Assembly: GCF_029436685.1 (NCBI RefSeq)
Contig: NZ_JAROCY010000012.1
Coordinates: 1-64,000 of the forward strand
Reading direction: 5' to 3'
Length of the DNA: 64,000 nt
Origin: Novosphingobium cyanobacteriorum
Lineage (GTDB): Bacteria; Pseudomonadota; Alphaproteobacteria; Sphingomonadales; Sphingomonadaceae
Positions within the stretch are counted from its first letter, which is position 1. Each line of letters starts with the position of its first letter. A program made the translations under genes and the position numbers. Positions 29,236 through 36,820 of the stretch are shown one piece after another. Under the pieces are notes generated by a model. That model saw only the letters and a program-made list of their open reading frames with translations, had not been told where the DNA came from and did no database searches.

Positions 29236-29892
29236 ATGCCAGCCGTCATCTTCCCCGGCCCCGAAGGCCGCCTCGAAGGCCGTTTCCAGCCTGCCACTCG
29301 CCCCCGCGCCCCCGTGGCGATGATCCTGCACCCGCACCCGCAGGCGGGCGGCACGATGAACGATCGCATCACGCAGGCGCTGTACAAGACCTTCGTCAAC
29401 CGCGGCTTCGCCACGCTGCGCTTCAACTTCCGCGGCGTGGGCCGCAGCCAGGGCAGCTTCGACAACGGCATCGGTGAACTGTCCGACGCCGCCGCCGCGC
29501 TCGATTGGGTGCAGTCGATCCATCCCGAGGCCAGCAGCACATGGATTGCCGGCTATTCGTTCGGCGCGCTGATCGGCATGCAGTTGCTGATGCGCCGTCC
29601 TGAAATCCGCGGCTTCATCTCGATATCGCCGCCGGCCAACATGTATGACTTCAGCTTCCTTGCGCCCTGCCCCGCCAGCGGCATCATCGTGCAGGGCAAC
29701 GCCGATACGGTGGTCACGCCCAACGCGGTGCAGAAGCTGGTCGACAAGCTGCGCACGCAGAAGCACATCACCATCCACCACGACGAAATTCCGCGCGCCA
29801 ACCACTTCTATGAAAACGAACTGGACGAGATGATGCGCGCGGTGGACAACTACCTCGACATGCGCCTGTCGCCGGATTGCCCCATCAAATAA
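29236..29892 (+). CDS. Alpha/beta hydrolase
   Basis: 218 aa. Short alpha/beta hydrolase of the COG2945 type: LHPHPQAGGTMNDRI, TLRFNFRGVGRSQGSFD, nucleophile elbow AGYSFGALIG, and a late RANHFYENEL with the candidate histidine. No signal peptide. Homologues are often found beside cysteine desulfurase and suf genes in alphaproteobacteria, as here (divergent, 119 bp). The substrate is unknown. ATG 29236 selected; the frame is open upstream. Confidence 0.87.
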   Translation: MPAVIFPGPEGRLEGRFQPATRPRAPVAMILHPHPQAGGTMNDRITQALYKTFVNRGFATLRFNFRGVGRSQGSFDNGIGELSDAAAALDWVQSIHPEASSTWIAGYSFGALIGMQLLMRRPEIRGFISISPPANMYDFSFLAPCPASGIIVQGNADTVVTPNAVQKLVDKLRTQKHITIHHDEIPRANHFYENELDEMMRAVDNYLDMRLSPDCPIK

Positions 29893-29899
29893 GGCCTCA

Positions 29900-29929
29900 G
29901 GAAGAGGCGATTACTTCTTCGCCTCTTCC
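29900..29929. terminator. Bidirectional hairpin between convergent genes
   Basis: An 11-bp perfect stem (29900-29910 with 29919-29929) lies just after the hydrolase stop and includes the last codons of the small minus-strand membrane gene. Suitable as a shared terminator although T-runs are short. Confidence 0.5.
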
Positions 29930-30108
29930 GCCAGGGTGGTGCCCTGCTGGGTGGGCGCGGTCCAGATCACCAGGTTGACCGCCATGATCACGGCCAGCAC
30001 CAGCATCAGCACCGGGCGCTGTCGCTCTCCCCAGCGGAACAGGAACAGCGCACCCGCCACAAGGGCAATGGCGGCAAGCATCATCAGGGATAGCGCAGCG
30101 TCCAACAT
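29911..30108 (-). CDS. Small two-helix membrane protein
   Basis: 65 aa with two hydrophobic helices, ALSLMMLAAIALVAGALFLF and VLMLVLAVIMAVNLVIW, joined by a charged turn WGERQRP. The C-terminus (TLAEEAKK) is polar. Inner-membrane location is likely. No recognised family. Its 3' end lies within the terminator hairpin. Divergent from the DUF3597 gene (94 bp). Confidence 0.6.
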   Translation of the reverse strand: MLDAALSLMMLAAIALVAGALFLFRWGERQRPVLMLVLAVIMAVNLVIWTAPTQQGTTLAEEAKK

Positions 30109-30202
30109 CGCGCTGCGTTAATCCGCCCGCACCATCGGGCGCAAGGCGGAACCTGCCCATGATCCGCCGGTTGGGCTCCTGAACCTGTTTCAGGAGCCTG
30201 CG

Positions 30203-30643
30203 ATGAGCCTGATTTCCAAGATCATGGACGCCATTTCCTTTGCCGGAACGCGCCCCACCCAGACCGGGCAGCACTCTGCCCCCGTGCCAGCCGCCGCACC
30301 GCCGATCCCCCAAACTGCGGCCCCCAGCCCCACCGCCGCCAATGCGCCCGCACCGCCCACGCCGCCCGCGATCAGCCAGCCCCGCCTGTTTGACGTGGAC
30401 GTGGAAGCGCGCCTGACCGAGCTGGCGCAGGGGCGCCCGCTCGACTGGCGCCATTCGATCGTGGACCTGATGAAAGTGATCGGGCTCGATTCCAGCCTCG
30501 ACAACCGCAAGGAACTGGCCCGCGAGCTTGGCTACACCGGCCCGCTCGACGGATCGGCCGAGATGAACCTGTGGCTGCACAAGGCGGTGATGCGCAAGCT
30601 GGCCGAAAACGGTGGCAAGGTCCCTCAGGACCTTACCGACTGA
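30203..30643 (+). CDS. DUF3597 domain-containing protein
   Basis: 146 aa. N-terminal amphipathic MSLISKIMDAISF, a Pro/Ala-rich linker (about 25-60), then a helical domain with VEARLTELAQGRPLDWRHSI, VIGLDSSLDNRKELARELG and MNLWLHKAVMRKLAENG. This is the DUF3597 pattern. Family function unknown; members are short and cytoplasmic, often near stress genes. Purine-rich CAGGAG lies close to the ATG. Converges on the 119-aa gene. Confidence 0.82.
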   Translation: MSLISKIMDAISFAGTRPTQTGQHSAPVPAAAPPIPQTAAPSPTAANAPAPPTPPAISQPRLFDVDVEARLTELAQGRPLDWRHSIVDLMKVIGLDSSLDNRKELARELGYTGPLDGSAEMNLWLHKAVMRKLAENGGKVPQDLTD

Positions 30644-30665
30644 CCAGCAGGACGATGCGCGGGGA

Positions 30666-31025
30666 TCAGTTGCCGAAGATGCCCTTGGCGATTCCGGCGA
30701 TGTCGTTCAGCGGGTTGCCGTCGCCGTCCCGGTCGAGGAAGCCGGTCACCTTCTGCAGCGCATCGGGATGCTGCCCCACGGCAGAGGCGAAGCTGGCCAG
30801 CGCATTTTCGCCGCCGATATGTTCCATGATCTGGCCAAGCACGCCGGCATCGAGCCCGGAATTGGCGGCGGCTGTCTGCAGCGTGTCGGTTGGTGCCTGA
30901 TGCCCGGCGGCCAGTGCGGCAATCGCCGTTTCGGCCTGCGACGGATCGATGCCCACTTTTGCGGCCAGGTTCTTCACATCCACGTTGCTGCTGATCTGGC
31001 CAAGGATCTGATCGAAAATGCTCAT
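30666..31025 (-). CDS. DUF937-like small helical protein
   Basis: 119 aa: MSIFDQILGQI start, LAAKVGIDPSQAETAIAALA, and a C-terminal GFLDRDGDGNPLNDIAG. The repeated pattern of short helices with Gln/Asn/Gly turns resembles DUF937 proteins. The DRDGDGNPLND segment looks like a calcium-binding EF-hand-type loop (Asp at alternating positions). No signal peptide. Function unknown. Confidence 0.7.
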   Translation of the reverse strand: MSIFDQILGQISSNVDVKNLAAKVGIDPSQAETAIAALAAGHQAPTDTLQTAAANSGLDAGVLGQIMEHIGGENALASFASAVGQHPDALQKVTGFLDRDGDGNPLNDIAGIAKGIFGN

Positions 31026-31110
31026 GCTACCGACTCCCGCGCTAGGTTGATCGTAGCCTAGGCGCGATCGGGCGCGAGGTCACGCGGCTTCGGGCGCGGG
31101 AAACGGGCAA

Positions 31111-31143
31111 AGAAAATGGGGTGGATCAGCGGACCCACCCCAT
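31111..31143 (-). terminator. Rho-independent terminator of the RTX gene
   Basis: A 9-bp perfect stem (31116-31124 with 31135-31143) is followed, reading the minus strand, by TTTCTTT. It lies 27 bases beyond the RTX stop codon. Confidence 0.75.
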
Positions 31144-31170
31144 GTTCCTGTCAGACGTTCGCCGAAGCGA

Positions 31171-31746
31171 TCAGACCACGATGGCGTCCGGGTGGATGCC
31201 GAGCAGGGTCAGGGCGGTGGTGCCGCCAGCCTTGTCGTTCAGCACGAAGGTGGTGCCGTCGTACTGGGTGCCGTGGATTTCCCAGTAGGTGCCCAGTTCG
31301 GGGTGCGCCGCGATGAAGGAAGCCATCTTGTTGATGTCGTTCTGGTCATCGATGAAGTACGAACCCGTGCCCTTGCGCGACATGTCCAGCGAGCTGAACA
31401 CCGAATCGAACCCGGTCAGGCGCACTTCGTCGCTTTCACCGAAGTTCAGGTCGGTGACGATCACCCACTGGTTGACCTGGGTATACCCGTGGCCGCCGGT
31501 GAAAGCGAAAGCCGTGCCCGAAACGCTGTCAGCTTCGCGGAACACGAACTGGTCAGTACCCGAACCGCCGGTCAGCGAATCCTGGCCACCGCCGCCCTTG
31601 AGGATGTCGTTGCCGTCACCGCCATAGAGCCAGTCCTTGCCCGAGCTGCCGTACAGCTTGTCGTCGCCAGCCAGGCCGTAAATCTGGTCGCGTCCGCCAC
31701 CGCCGTTGATCACGTCGTCGCCGCTGGTTCCCTTGACAACAGTCAT
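31171..31746 (-). CDS. RTX-type calcium-binding protein with N-terminal repeats
   Basis: 191 aa. Residues about 5-65 contain six RTX-like nonapeptides (GTSGDDVIN, GGGGRDQIY, GLAGDDKLY, GSSGKDWLY, GGDGNDILK, GGGGQDSLT), which bind calcium in a parallel beta-roll. The other 125 residues form a domain I do not recognise (GYTQVNQWVIVTDLNFGES, TGSYFIDDQNDINKMASF). There is no Sec signal; RTX proteins are usually exported by type I secretion, but no HlyB/D/TolC genes are nearby. Repeats at the N-terminus are unusual. Own promoter region and terminator. Confidence 0.85.
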   Translation of the reverse strand: MTVVKGTSGDDVINGGGGRDQIYGLAGDDKLYGSSGKDWLYGGDGNDILKGGGGQDSLTGGSGTDQFVFREADSVSGTAFAFTGGHGYTQVNQWVIVTDLNFGESDEVRLTGFDSVFSSLDMSRKGTGSYFIDDQNDINKMASFIAAHPELGTYWEIHGTQYDGTTFVLNDKAGGTTALTLLGIHPDAIVV

Positions 31747-31831
31747 ATCTAAAACTCCTTGATCGCCTGATGCTTGCCGCCGCCGCCGCGCCGACTAGCT
31801 GTTAAATTCCCAAGTCGTTAACCGGGTCCGC

Positions 31832-31846
31832 CGTAGAACACCTACG
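31832..31846. promoter_or_regulatory. Putative operator upstream of the RTX gene
   Basis: Perfect inverted repeat CGTAG-aacac-CTACG, about 90 bp before the RTX start. Size and spacing suit a dimeric LuxR/NarL-type regulator. Inferred from symmetry alone. Confidence 0.4.
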
Positions 31847-32036
31847 TACTTTCCCGGTGCGAGCCGAATAGGATCAGTAAACTCTAAGCTCCGGGCCCTA
31901 GGTGCCCCACCGGAATCTCGGTTTACCTTCTTTTAACCATAGGGCTTTTGCGGCGCAGCACACCGCCAGACCCGTTCAAAACGGGCCTATCACGACGAAT
32001 CGAGTTCAATCTGGAGCGGGTTGATCGAGCGTTACG

Positions 32037-32051
32037 GCACGGCAAACGTGC
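32037..32051. repeat. Inverted repeat GCACG-gcaaa-CGTGC
   Basis: Perfect 5-bp arms with 5-bp spacer, flanked by two CGTTAC copies two helical turns apart. Possible protein-binding site in the 31.7-32.2 kb gap. Confidence 0.35.
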
Positions 32052-32115
32052 GTTACTTGATGGTGCTCAATGCAGAAGGATCTATCCGTTTTGGATAGGC
32101 GTCAAGATTCCGGCA

Positions 32116-32168
32116 TTAACCATTTGCTGCGCCGCAACATGCAGCGAGGCGGACACCGTAATGGTTAA
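32116..32168 (-). terminator. Hairpin at the 3' end of the TetR-led operon
   Basis: TTAACCATT (32116-32124) and AATGGTTAA (32160-32168) are exact complements and enclose a smaller GCTGC/GCAGC stem. It overlaps the GFA stop codon. No U-run, so termination is tentative. Confidence 0.4.
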
Positions 32169-32659
32169 CGCCCACGCAGTGCCCTGAACCGGGCGGCGCC
32201 TGCCTCGCCATAGATGGCCGGGATTTCGCGTCCCGGGTAAAACGCCTCGAACTGATGCGCCCCCGGCGGGATCTGCACCCAGGGCAGCTTGCTGCGGGTA
32301 AAGATGTGGACTGAGGGCGGGCAGGCTGCTGGCCGGTCAAGCGTGCCCACCCGGATGAAGGCGGCCTTGCTGCCCACGCCACCGTAATGGCTCCACACGG
32401 CGGTTCTGCAGGCCGGGCACCGCAGCACCTCCTGCCCGCGTCCACTGGCGCTGGGCAGGATCACGGCCTCGGGGCAGCCTGCGGTGATCTCCACCCGATC
32501 CGTCTCGATCACCGCATTCAGGGCAAAGGCGCTGCCGCACTCGCGCTGGCAATCGGTGCAGTGGCAGCAGTGCACCACATAGGGCGCATCGTGCAGGCGA
32601 TAGGAAACCGCGCCACAGGCGCAGCGGCCTTCACCGAAAGGTTCGGATGTGTCAGCCAT
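32165..32659 (-). CDS. GFA-family (glutathione-dependent formaldehyde-activating-like) zinc protein
   Basis: 164 aa. Zinc-binding GFA/CENP-V fold: CACGAVSY, CCHCTDCQRECGSAFALN and RCPACRTAVW provide the cysteine ligands. The family includes proteins named for glutathione-dependent formaldehyde activation, though most members have unproven activity. ATG 32659 preferred to GTG 32665. Last gene of the TetR-led run, 33 bp after the SRPBCC gene. Confidence 0.88.
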   Translation of the reverse strand: MADTSEPFGEGRCACGAVSYRLHDAPYVVHCCHCTDCQRECGSAFALNAVIETDRVEITAGCPEAVILPSASGRGQEVLRCPACRTAVWSHYGGVGSKAAFIRVGTLDRPAACPPSVHIFTRSKLPWVQIPPGAHQFEAFYPGREIPAIYGEAGAARFRALRGR

Positions 32660-32692
32660 GGTCACGCAGGATGCGCGGAGGCATCCACCCGG

Positions 32693-33136
32693 TCAATCGC
32701 CGGATTCGCACAGCGCCTGAAGCTGGTCGGTGCAGGCGTTCCACCCTTGCGTGAAGCCCATCGCGTCATGCTGGCGCATCGCCTCCTCGGTCCAGTGCCG
32801 GGCGCTGGCGGTATAGCGCGTGCCATCGCCTTCCGGCGCAACCTCCCAGATGCCGATCATGAAGGGCCCGGCGGGAACGAAGCCTGCCGTCACCGCATCT
32901 GTCGCCACAAAGCGGCGCCCTTCCTCCCATGCCAGGAAGATGCCGTTGTTGGGCATGACCTCTCCATCGGGACCATACATGGTGATTTCGCTGCGCCCGC
33001 CGGCCCAGCGCTCCTGCGCCACCACCTCCGCCCGCCATGGCCTGGGACACCACCATTCGTTCTGCCGGTTGGCAAGGACGTCCCACACCTTTTCCGGCGG
33101 CGCGGCGATGAAGCGGGTGATCGATAGTTCGTGCAT
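32693..33136 (-). CDS. SRPBCC/AHSA1-family protein
   Basis: 147 aa START-like fold: ITRFIAAPPEKVWDVLANRQ at the N-terminus, MYGPDGEVMPNNGIFLAWEE in the middle, and the C-terminal helix MGFTQGWNACTDQLQALCES. AHSA1-type proteins bind hydrophobic ligands; no ligand is known here. ATG 33136 gives the family start. 13 bp downstream of a GST gene and part of the TetR-led operon. Confidence 0.87.
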   Translation of the reverse strand: MHELSITRFIAAPPEKVWDVLANRQNEWWCPRPWRAEVVAQERWAGGRSEITMYGPDGEVMPNNGIFLAWEEGRRFVATDAVTAGFVPAGPFMIGIWEVAPEGDGTRYTASARHWTEEAMRQHDAMGFTQGWNACTDQLQALCESGD

Positions 33137-33149
33137 GGTCAGTCCTCTC

Positions 33150-33833
33150 TCAATCCCGGTCGGGGGCGCCCAAGGGGAAGAACGGGCGATAGGGCCGCGC
33201 GTCCTCCACGCAGCGGGCAACCGCAGGCAGGGCAAGCAATTGGGCCCGAAGCGCCTTCAGGCGCGGCTGATCCTCAGCAATGGGCTCGATCCAGTCGGCA
33301 TAGAACAGGCTGGGCGCAGCAGCGCAGGTCACCAGCGAAACGTGCGGTGGCAGGCGGTTGACGCCAAGCCAGGTCTCCAGCCAGGCATAGGCCTGCCGCA
33401 ACCGCGCCTTCGCCGCCGCGATCTCCGCCGCGTCGGGGCTCGCCCGCATCCCCAGTTCCGGCTTGTCCCGGCTGGCCAGGTGCGCGGCAACCACCCGCTG
33501 CATGTTGCCCATCACATAATTGTCGAACACGCGGTCGATCATCCTCGCCACCACCGCCTCGGCCGGATCCGCAGGGATCAGCGGCGCAGGGCCGGGATGA
33601 TGGACTGCAAGGTGCTCGACGATCGACGTCGCCTCCACCACCACCGTATCGCCATCCTCCAGCACCGGGATATGCCCGCCCGGATGGACCTTGCCGGGAA
33701 ACTGCTCGGACAGCGGCCTGTCGCTTTCCATCTGCACGAATGTGAATGGCGTCCCGTTGGCATAGAGCGCGATCAGCGCCTTCCAGCAGTAGGACGAGAA
33801 CGGATGGCCATGCAGCTTCAGCATCGTCGTCAT
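33150..33833 (-). CDS. Glutathione S-transferase family protein
   Basis: 227 aa. N-terminal thioredoxin-like domain: LKLHGHPFSSYCWKALIALY has a Ser/Tyr/Cys active-site cluster, and HIPVLEDGDTVVVEATSIVE the cis-Pro and Glu-(Thr)-Ser glutathione site. All-helical C-terminal domain follows. ATG 33833 overlaps the upstream PhnB-like stop (ATGA). Probably conjugates or reduces an electrophile; substrate unknown. Distinct from the second GST of this operon. Confidence 0.88.
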   Translation of the reverse strand: MTTMLKLHGHPFSSYCWKALIALYANGTPFTFVQMESDRPLSEQFPGKVHPGGHIPVLEDGDTVVVEATSIVEHLAVHHPGPAPLIPADPAEAVVARMIDRVFDNYVMGNMQRVVAAHLASRDKPELGMRASPDAAEIAAAKARLRQAYAWLETWLGVNRLPPHVSLVTCAAAPSLFYADWIEPIAEDQPRLKALRAQLLALPAVARCVEDARPYRPFFPLGAPDRD

Positions 33834-34306
33834 CCCTGCCGCGCGGCTTCGATGGCGGCGATGTCGATCCTGCGCATCGTCATCATTGCCTGGAACACGC
33901 GCTGCCGCACGCCCGGATCGGGATCGGCCATGCCGTCCGTCAGCTGGCGCGGGGTGATCTGCCAGCGCAGGCCCCACTTGTCGTGGCACCAGCCGCAGGC
34001 ACTTTCTTCACCCCCGTTGCCCACGATGGCGTTCCAGTATCGGTCGGTTTCCTCCTGCGTCTCGGTCGCCACCTGGAACGAGAACGCTTCGGAATGCGGG
34101 AACTGCGGTCCACCGTTCAGGCCAATGCATTTCAGCCCCAGCACGGTGAATTCCACCGTCAGCACGGTTCCTGCCGCTCCGCCGGGGAAGTCGGTCGGCG
34201 CGCGGTGTACCGCATCCACGTGGCTGTCGGGAAACGTCTCGGCATAGAACTGCGCGGCGTCTTCCGCCGTGCCGTTGTACCACAGGCAAAGCGTGACCCC
34301 GGTCAT
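33830..34306 (-). CDS. VOC-family protein, PhnB/3-demethylubiquinone methyltransferase-like
   Basis: 158 aa. TLCLWYNGTAEDAAQFYAET, GLKCIGLNGGPQFPHSEAFS and CGWCHDKWGLRWQITPRQL are typical of the PhnB-like branch of the vicinal oxygen chelate superfamily. Despite legacy names, most members have no proven methyltransferase activity. ATG 34306 overlaps the upstream GST stop (ATGA). Embedded in the TetR-led operon with another VOC protein and two GSTs. Confidence 0.88.
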   Translation of the reverse strand: MTGVTLCLWYNGTAEDAAQFYAETFPDSHVDAVHRAPTDFPGGAAGTVLTVEFTVLGLKCIGLNGGPQFPHSEAFSFQVATETQEETDRYWNAIVGNGGEESACGWCHDKWGLRWQITPRQLTDGMADPDPGVRQRVFQAMMTMRRIDIAAIEAARQG

Positions 34307-34938
34307 TTCTGCATCTCCGCAATCAGCGCCATGTCGATGGCCTTGGCAGCCTGATAGGCCGGGCGCGCGCGGATCCGCTCGAGATAGGCGGTGAACTCCG
34401 GCCGATCGGGCAGCGATTTGAAACCAACGCCCCAATCGACATGGCTGCCGACATAGACGTCGGCCATGGTGAAGCGATCGCCGCAGACAAAGACGTTATG
34501 GCCAAGATGCCCGGCCAGCGCATCCACCGTGCGGGCATAGCTGCCCCAGCCCGCCATGCCCTGTTGCCGGGGCTCCTGCGGGTCAAAGCCAAAGCTCCTG
34601 GCCGTCACCGCCTGCTCTACCGGGCCGGCCGCGAAGAACGTCCAGCGCAGGTAATCGGCCCGCTCGTCATCGTCGGGCGCCAGCCCGCATTCTGGCAGCA
34701 CATCGGCAAGATAAAGGCAGATCGCCGCGCATTCGGTCACCACCTTATCCCCGCCCGCACGGTGGTGGATCAGCGTGGGTACCTTGCCCATCGGGTTCGC
34801 ATTCAGGAACGCCTGCGGCTTGGCCTCCCATTCAACAAGCACGGTTTCGTAATCGGCCCCGGCCTCGTGCAGCGCCCAGCGCGCGATCTGGCCGCGCGAC
34901 ATCGGATTGGTGAACAGCGTGAATTCAGCCATGCTCAT
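34303..34938 (-). CDS. Glutathione S-transferase
   Basis: 211 aa. FTLFTNPMSRGQIARWALHE carries the N-terminal active site, NPMGKVPTLIHH the cis-Pro loop, VTECAAICLYLAD the glutathione-binding Glu, and GDRFTMADVYVGSHVDWG the N-capping box of the C-terminal domain. ATG 34938 overlaps the upstream VOC stop (ATGA). Probably cytoplasmic detoxification. Only modestly similar to the GST at 33.2 kb. Confidence 0.92.
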   Translation of the reverse strand: MSMAEFTLFTNPMSRGQIARWALHEAGADYETVLVEWEAKPQAFLNANPMGKVPTLIHHRAGGDKVVTECAAICLYLADVLPECGLAPDDDERADYLRWTFFAAGPVEQAVTARSFGFDPQEPRQQGMAGWGSYARTVDALAGHLGHNVFVCGDRFTMADVYVGSHVDWGVGFKSLPDRPEFTAYLERIRARPAYQAAKAIDMALIAEMQK

Positions 34939-35726
34939 TCTCCCTTTGGTCCAACGACGCCAAACACCGCGCCCTGCGGATCAGCCGCCACCACGATCCA
35001 TTCGCCGCCCGGCACCTCGTGCGGGCCATGCATCACCATGCCGCCCGCCGCCTCGATCGCCGCCTTTGCCGCCACGGCGGAAGACACGCCGAAATAGGTC
35101 AGCCAGGCCGGCCGCCGCGCCGGGTCCATCAGCGGCATCACCGCGCCAACGCCCTGCCCGTCGAAATCCATGAAGGCGTATTCGCCCAGTTCGCCCATGG
35201 GCATCGCACTGTTGAATGCAAAGCCGAAGTGTTTGGCATAGAACGCCTTGGCCCCGGCGGGATCGCTCGTCGAAAGCTCATTCCAGCGGGCATGCTGCAC
35301 CCCGTCGCGACGGAACACATGGCTCTGCGCATCGGGGCTGGCCGCCGGCGGCACTGGCTTCATTACATAGAACGGCGCCCCTTGCGGGTCGGTCACCATG
35401 GCAAAGCTGCCTTCGGGAATGTCCATCCGCCCCATCAGCACCCGCGCGCCATCGGCCTGCAATGCGGCCAGCGCAGCGTCGATGTCGTCCACCGCCAGAT
35501 AGGGCACCCATGCCGGCCGCGCACCCTGCGCCTGCACGTCTGCCGTCAGCGGCAGCACGCCGCCCTGCCCGCCGCCATCGCTGCGGGTGATGTGCCGGTA
35601 ATCCATCGCCGAGTTCGGATCGCGCCCGGAAAAGCGCCAGCCGATCACCGCGCCATAGAATGCCGCCGCCGCATCGGGATCGGTGGTCATCAGCTCGTAC
35701 CACACGAAGGGAACCTGCCGGCTCAT
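34935..35726 (-). CDS. Two-domain VOC (glyoxalase-like) protein
   Basis: 263 aa consisting of two glyoxalase/VOC modules: first PFVWYELMTTDPDAAAAFYG to SFAMVTDPQGAPFYVMKP, second ARWNELSTSDPAGAKAFYAK to EWIVVAADPQGAVFGVV. This tandem pattern resembles CFP30-type hydroxylase/glyoxalase proteins. Metal-dependent chemistry is likely but not defined. ATG 35726 overlaps the DUF1428 stop (ATGA). Confidence 0.9.
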   Translation of the reverse strand: MSRQVPFVWYELMTTDPDAAAAFYGAVIGWRFSGRDPNSAMDYRHITRSDGGGQGGVLPLTADVQAQGARPAWVPYLAVDDIDAALAALQADGARVLMGRMDIPEGSFAMVTDPQGAPFYVMKPVPPAASPDAQSHVFRRDGVQHARWNELSTSDPAGAKAFYAKHFGFAFNSAMPMGELGEYAFMDFDGQGVGAVMPLMDPARRPAWLTYFGVSSAVAAKAAIEAAGGMVMHGPHEVPGGEWIVVAADPQGAVFGVVGPKGE

Positions 35727-36088
35727 TGCATTCCTCCCATCCACAGGATCTGCTCGAACCCGCCCATGATCATGCGACGTGTGTTGAACATCTGCATGTC
35801 GCCCGCCTCGGCCATGCGCGGGTCCTCGAACACCGCCTTGTGCCCGGCATCGCGCACCTCGCGGTTTGGCCAGACGATCAGCGAAAAGACGATGCCCTCG
35901 CCCTCTTCTGCGGCCACCGCACGGTGAAAGTCGGTGATCTTGCCGTGCGGCACGTCCGCACCCCAGCTTTCCATCACCTGCGTCGCGCCGTGCTCCAGAA
36001 AGATCCGGCCCACCTTTTCCGCCATCGCCGCATAGTCGGCGCGGCGCGCCTCGGGCACCGGAATCACGAAGCCGTCGATCCATGTCAT
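35723..36088 (-). CDS. DUF1428 family protein
   Basis: 121 aa. DUF1428 signature: WIDGFVIPVPEARRADYAAM, MESWGADVPHGKITDFHRAV, FSLIVWPNREVRDAG and RRMIMGGFEQIL. Dimeric alpha-beta barrel fold in the family; function unknown. ATG 36088 overlaps the TetR gene stop (ATGA), and its own stop overlaps the VOC start. Directly behind the regulator, so likely part of the regulated response. Confidence 0.9.
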   Translation of the reverse strand: MTWIDGFVIPVPEARRADYAAMAEKVGRIFLEHGATQVMESWGADVPHGKITDFHRAVAAEEGEGIVFSLIVWPNREVRDAGHKAVFEDPRMAEAGDMQMFNTRRMIMGGFEQILWMGGMQ

Positions 36089-36729
36089 GATGCGATTTCC
36101 TCTCCAATGCGGTGGAACAGCATGGCGAAATAGCGCCGCAGGTGGCCCAGCTGCTCGCGCGCCAGGTCGGCGGCGCTGTCCTCCGGCTGGGTCTTGGCCA
36201 GGATGAAGGCTCCCTGGATCACCGCCTGAACATGGCGGGAAAGGCTGGCTGCCGTCGTGCCCGAAACGCCGCACCGGTCGATGGCTGCGGCAAGGTCCTC
36301 CTCAAGCGCGGCGGCATTGCCCATGATGCTGGCTTCGCAGGCCATGCGAATCGCCGCGCTCGATCGGAAGGCCTCCTGCACCATCGTGCCCGCCACGCAG
36401 CTGAACGCCTCGGCACGCCCGCCGATCAGCGCGATGCGCAGGTCGATGTACCCGAGCACGCGGTCCACCGGATCTGGAAAGCCATGGAATGGCGCATCGG
36501 CAAAGAACGCGCCCGTGCTGGCTGACCAGAATTCCGCCGCCGCCACGCCCAGCGCCTCCTTGGACGGGAAGTGGTGGAAGAACGCCCCCTTGGTCACGCC
36601 TGCTTCACCGCAGAGCTGGTCCACCGATGTCGCCGCAAACCCCTGTGCCCGCACCAGCCGCACCGCCGCTTCAAGCAGTTTCTCACGCGCCGTGGCTGCG
36701 GTTGGTCGGAAAGGGCGATTCGGGATCAT
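36085..36729 (-). CDS. TetR/AcrR-family transcriptional regulator
   Basis: 214 aa. N-terminal helix-turn-helix: AREKLLEAAVRLVRAQGFAA and DQLCGEAGVTKGAFFHHFPS. Ligand-binding C-terminal half contains LIGGRAEAFSCVAGTMVQEA. ATG 36729 starts only 6 bp from a perfect 24-bp palindrome (36736-36759), its obvious operator. First gene of the eight-gene run to GFA, so it probably represses its own operon until a ligand binds. The mRNA may be nearly leaderless. Confidence 0.93.
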   Translation of the reverse strand: MIPNRPFRPTAATAREKLLEAAVRLVRAQGFAATSVDQLCGEAGVTKGAFFHHFPSKEALGVAAAEFWSASTGAFFADAPFHGFPDPVDRVLGYIDLRIALIGGRAEAFSCVAGTMVQEAFRSSAAIRMACEASIMGNAAALEEDLAAAIDRCGVSGTTAASLSRHVQAVIQGAFILAKTQPEDSAADLAREQLGHLRRYFAMLFHRIGEEIAS

Positions 36730-36735
36730 GGACCA

Positions 36736-36759
36736 GGCATACCAACCGGTTGGTATGCC
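36736..36759. promoter_or_regulatory. TetR operator (24-bp perfect palindrome)
   Basis: GGCATACCAACC followed directly by its exact reverse complement. Minus-strand TTGCGG (36761-36766) and TATGCC fit a weak -35/-10 spaced by 16 bp, so a bound repressor would cover the promoter. It lies in the 91-bp gap between a GST gene and tetR. Confidence 0.85.
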
Positions 36760-36820
36760 GCAAGCGCGCATAGACGGACTGCCCGCCCCGTAGGGCGGAC
36801 AGAACCCGATGCCCCCGATC

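Larger units (their letters stand above)
31747..32164. other. 418-bp intergenic region with several inverted repeats
   Basis: No convincing ORF (a 79-codon frame at 31948 lacks protein-like composition). It is AT-richer than its surroundings and contains four inverted repeats: 31832-31846, 32037-32051, 32082-32098 (CTATCC-gtttt-GGATAG) and 32116-32168. CGTTAC occurs as a direct repeat 21 bp apart (32030, 32051). It lies upstream of the RTX gene and downstream of the GFA gene. Confidence 0.7.

Noticed and set aside
31948..32187. 79-codon plus-strand frame in the 418-bp gap
   Set aside because: No ribosome-binding site, composition unlike neighbouring proteins, and it crosses three inverted repeats and the GFA stop.
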